NCBI GenBank assembly: GCA_022821065.1
Contig: JAJEEK010000079.1
Span: forward strand, 76,839-140,838
Direction of reading: 5' to 3'
Length of the DNA stretch: 64,000 nt
DNA from: Candidatus Poribacteria bacterium
GTDB taxonomy: Bacteria; Poribacteria; WGA-4E; WGA-3G
The notes beneath the pieces are model-generated. The model saw only the letters and a list, made by a program, of their open reading frames with translations, was not told the origin of the DNA and made no database searches. The position numbers were made by a program, and so were the translations under genes. Below are positions 62,252 to 64,000 of the stretch, piece by piece (within the stretch, counting starts at the first letter, position 1; every line of letters starts with the position of its first letter).

Positions 62252-64000
62252 ATGTCCAATACGGTTAACGAAATAAACATTCTAAATGCGGATGACGCTG
62301 AACTGATGCGTATCAGCCGAGAGGGAACGCTGTCCTTGAATCTGAACGAGATGAAGACGATCCAGACGCATTTTGGCGCGTTAGGTCGCAATCCGACTGA
62401 TGTAGAGATTGAGACCATCGCACAGACATGGTCGGAACACTGTGTGCACAAAACGTTCAAGAGCATCATCCGCTATTCCGAAGACGGAAGAGAAACCGAA
62501 CAGATTGACGGGTTGTTCCCGACCTACATTCAACGCGCAACTGAAGATATTGACAAACCGTGGTGCGTCTCGGTCTTTTCGGACAACGCAGGCATCATCG
62601 AATTTGATGAGACGTTTAACCTCGTTTTCAAAGTCGAGACGCACAACCACCCGTCAGCGATTGAACCTTACGGCGGTGCTGGCACCGGCATCGGTGGTGT
62701 CATCCGCGACTCTCTCGGTACCGGACTCGGCGCAAAACCGATTCTGAATACGGACATCTTCTGTTTTGGAATGCCGGACATGCCTTATTCGGAGCTTCCG
62801 AAAGGCACACTTCATCCGAAACGCGTCTTTAAAGGTGTTGTCGCCGGTGTCCGAGACTACGGCAACCGGATGGGGATTCCTACCGCGAACGGTGCGATCC
62901 TCTTTGATTCCCGCTATACCGCAAACCCGCTCGTCTTCTGTGGAAACGTCGGTCTGATACCGAGGAACAGATGCGAGAAATCCGTTGAACCCGGCGATTT
63001 GGTGGTCGCTGTCGGCGGACAAACCGGACGCGACGGTATTCACGGCGCGACTTTCTCCTCCGCTGAACTTGACGATACCTCCGAAAGCCTTGGTAGCGTT
63101 GTCCAGATCGGCAACCCGATTATGGAGAAGAAGATCGTTGATGCGTTGCTACAGGCGCGCGACCGCAACCTCTATCGTTCGATTACCGATTGTGGTGCCG
63201 GTGGCTTCTCATCTGCTGTCGGTGAGATGGGAGAACATATAGGCGCGGAGGTACACCTCGAACGCGTCTCGTTGAAATATGAGGGATTGGCACCGTGGGA
63301 AATCTGGCTCTCCGAAGCGCAAGAACGGATGGTTATCGCCGTGCCGCCGGAAAATCTATCGGAACTCGTGGCTATTTGTGAAGCAGAATTCGTTGAAGCG
63401 ACTGTCCTCGGAACTTTCACGGATACGCACAAGTTACAGGTCTTCTATGAAGGCGCGATCGTTGCCGATTTGGAGATGGAATTCCTACATAACGGGCTCC
63501 CGAAACCTGTGAAACAGGCGGTTTGGCAGCCGCCGAAGCACCCAGAGATGCCGTCCCGAGATGAAGGAATCGGGGTTGGAAACTCCTCCTACACGGATGA
63601 TCTCAAACGACTTCTTGCAAGTCCGAACATCGCCAGTAAAGAATCCGTCATTCGCCAATACGATCACGGTGTGCAAGGCGGTGTGGTTATTAATCCGCTC
63701 GTCGGTGTGGCAAACGACGGACCCAGCGATGCGTGCGTTATCACCCCAGTCTTAGGAAGCCGTAAAGGCGTTATCATTGCCAACGGTATCAACCCAAAAT
63801 ATAGCGACGTAGACCCGTATCTCAGCGCGGCATCGGCGATCGACGAGGCTTTACGCAATATCGTTGCTGTCGGTGGAACCATTGAAAAGACAGCATTACT
63901 CGACAACTTCTGTTGGGGAAACCCGGATAAACCTGACCGTCTCGGTGCGTTAGTCCGAGCGGCGAAGGCGTGTTATGACATCGCAACCGCTTACGGTACG
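62252..64000 (+). CDS. purL: Phosphoribosylformylglycinamidine synthase subunit PurL (partial, right edge)
   Basis: 583 codons are open to the window end; a Bacillus-type PurL is about 740, so the last fifth is missing. ATG 62252 follows GGAG. Purine biosynthesis: converts FGAR plus ammonia from glutamine to FGAM with ATP. SEHCVHKTFKS, VFKVETHNHPSAIEPYGGAGTGIGGVIRD, GTGLGAKPI, FGMPDMPYSELPKGTLHPKR, SITDCGAGGFSSAVGEMGE and VGVANDGPSDA (short pieces) match the family, including the HNHPS substrate site. No PurQ or PurS is visible here. Confidence 0.95.
   Translation, partial: MSNTVNEINILNADDAELMRISREGTLSLNLNEMKTIQTHFGALGRNPTDVEIETIAQTWSEHCVHKTFKSIIRYSEDGRETEQIDGLFPTYIQRATEDIDKPWCVSVFSDNAGIIEFDETFNLVFKVETHNHPSAIEPYGGAGTGIGGVIRDSLGTGLGAKPILNTDIFCFGMPDMPYSELPKGTLHPKRVFKGVVAGVRDYGNRMGIPTANGAILFDSRYTANPLVFCGNVGLIPRNRCEKSVEPGDLVVAVGGQTGRDGIHGATFSSAELDDTSESLGSVVQIGNPIMEKKIVDALLQARDRNLYRSITDCGAGGFSSAVGEMGEHIGAEVHLERVSLKYEGLAPWEIWLSEAQERMVIAVPPENLSELVAICEAEFVEATVLGTFTDTHKLQVFYEGAIVADLEMEFLHNGLPKPVKQAVWQPPKHPEMPSRDEGIGVGNSSYTDDLKRLLASPNIASKESVIRQYDHGVQGGVVINPLVGVANDGPSDACVITPVLGSRKGVIIANGINPKYSDVDPYLSAASAIDEALRNIVAVGGTIEKTALLDNFCWGNPDKPDRLGALVRAAKACYDIATAYGT

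Noticed and set aside
1..64000. UGA reassigned to another amino acid throughout
   Set aside because: Several clear genes end with TGA at normal lengths (for example the GT9 gene at 11560 and the ECF sigma factor at 31111), so UGA works as a stop here.

Overview
The window looks like a chromosomal segment of an uncultured, mid-GC, diderm bacterium, most likely of the candidate phylum Poribacteria or a close relative. This is inferred from gene content and was not tested. The supporting traits are several phytanoyl-CoA dioxygenase (PhyH) paralogs, three CRTAC1-like FG-GAP/ASPIC proteins, a secreted WD40 protein ending in a dockerin pair and a FlgD/Por-like tail, CBM9-like secreted proteins, an alkaline-phosphatase-superfamily hydrolase, and dense short intergenic repeats. 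Housekeeping genes (uvrB, lexA, pncB, efp, accB, accC, rdgB, rph, purL) are intact and there is no sign of a large mobile island.

Layout. 1-4 kb: edge of a secreted protein, a repeat-rich gap, a 985-residue WD40 protein, a rubredoxin-like protein. 4.2-10.6 kb: uvrB, a class A penicillin-binding protein, a redoxin, lexA. 10.8-14.6 kb: HAD hydrolase, GT9 glycosyltransferase, two tandem PHP-domain paralogs. 14.8-16.7 kb: a consensus promoter drives a rhodanese-ThiF/MoeB protein that is interrupted by one in-frame UGA exactly at the conserved catalytic cysteine, followed by a bacterial-type SECIS-like hairpin. I read this as a selenoprotein. 16.9-29.1 kb: secreted proteins, among them three that end in the same C-terminal motif (LTT-x-WG-x-LK), plus cysC, PhyH, FAH-family, D-threonine-aldolase-like, YbjQ, duplicated GATase-like and PQQ-propeller genes. 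29.2-33.8 kb: a DUF3500 protein, an ECF sigma/anti-sigma pair and a TPR protein. 33.9-55.7 kb: a long minus-strand run with pncB, CRTAC1/TolB-like lipoproteins, accC-accB-efp-rdgB-rph, PhyH, BatA/DUF58/DUF4381-type vWA genes, a complete partner-switching set (PP2C, STAS, RsbW-like), a NapG-like ferredoxin and a SufR-like regulator. 55.9-64 kb: PhyH, a phosphohydrolase, a PEP-hydrolase-family protein, a metzincin with ankyrin and dockerin modules, a Schlafen/AlbA regulator and the 5' part of purL.

Two repeat systems punctuate the segment. One is a family of heptanucleotide tandem repeats (CCAGTTA/CCAGTAA types) arranged as inverted arms around a conserved spacer. It sits at nearly every gene junction between 35 and 58.6 kb and in two places is read into the N-termini of neighbouring secreted proteins. 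The other is a MITE-like element with 13-bp terminal inverted repeats (ATAGGACTTACGC), present in two clear copies and one degenerate copy.

The best candidate for an unusual system is the UGA-containing MoeB/ThiF protein. The repeat-derived N-termini and the shared C-terminal motif are the next most interesting. All coordinates and motifs were read by eye, and no database search was run.
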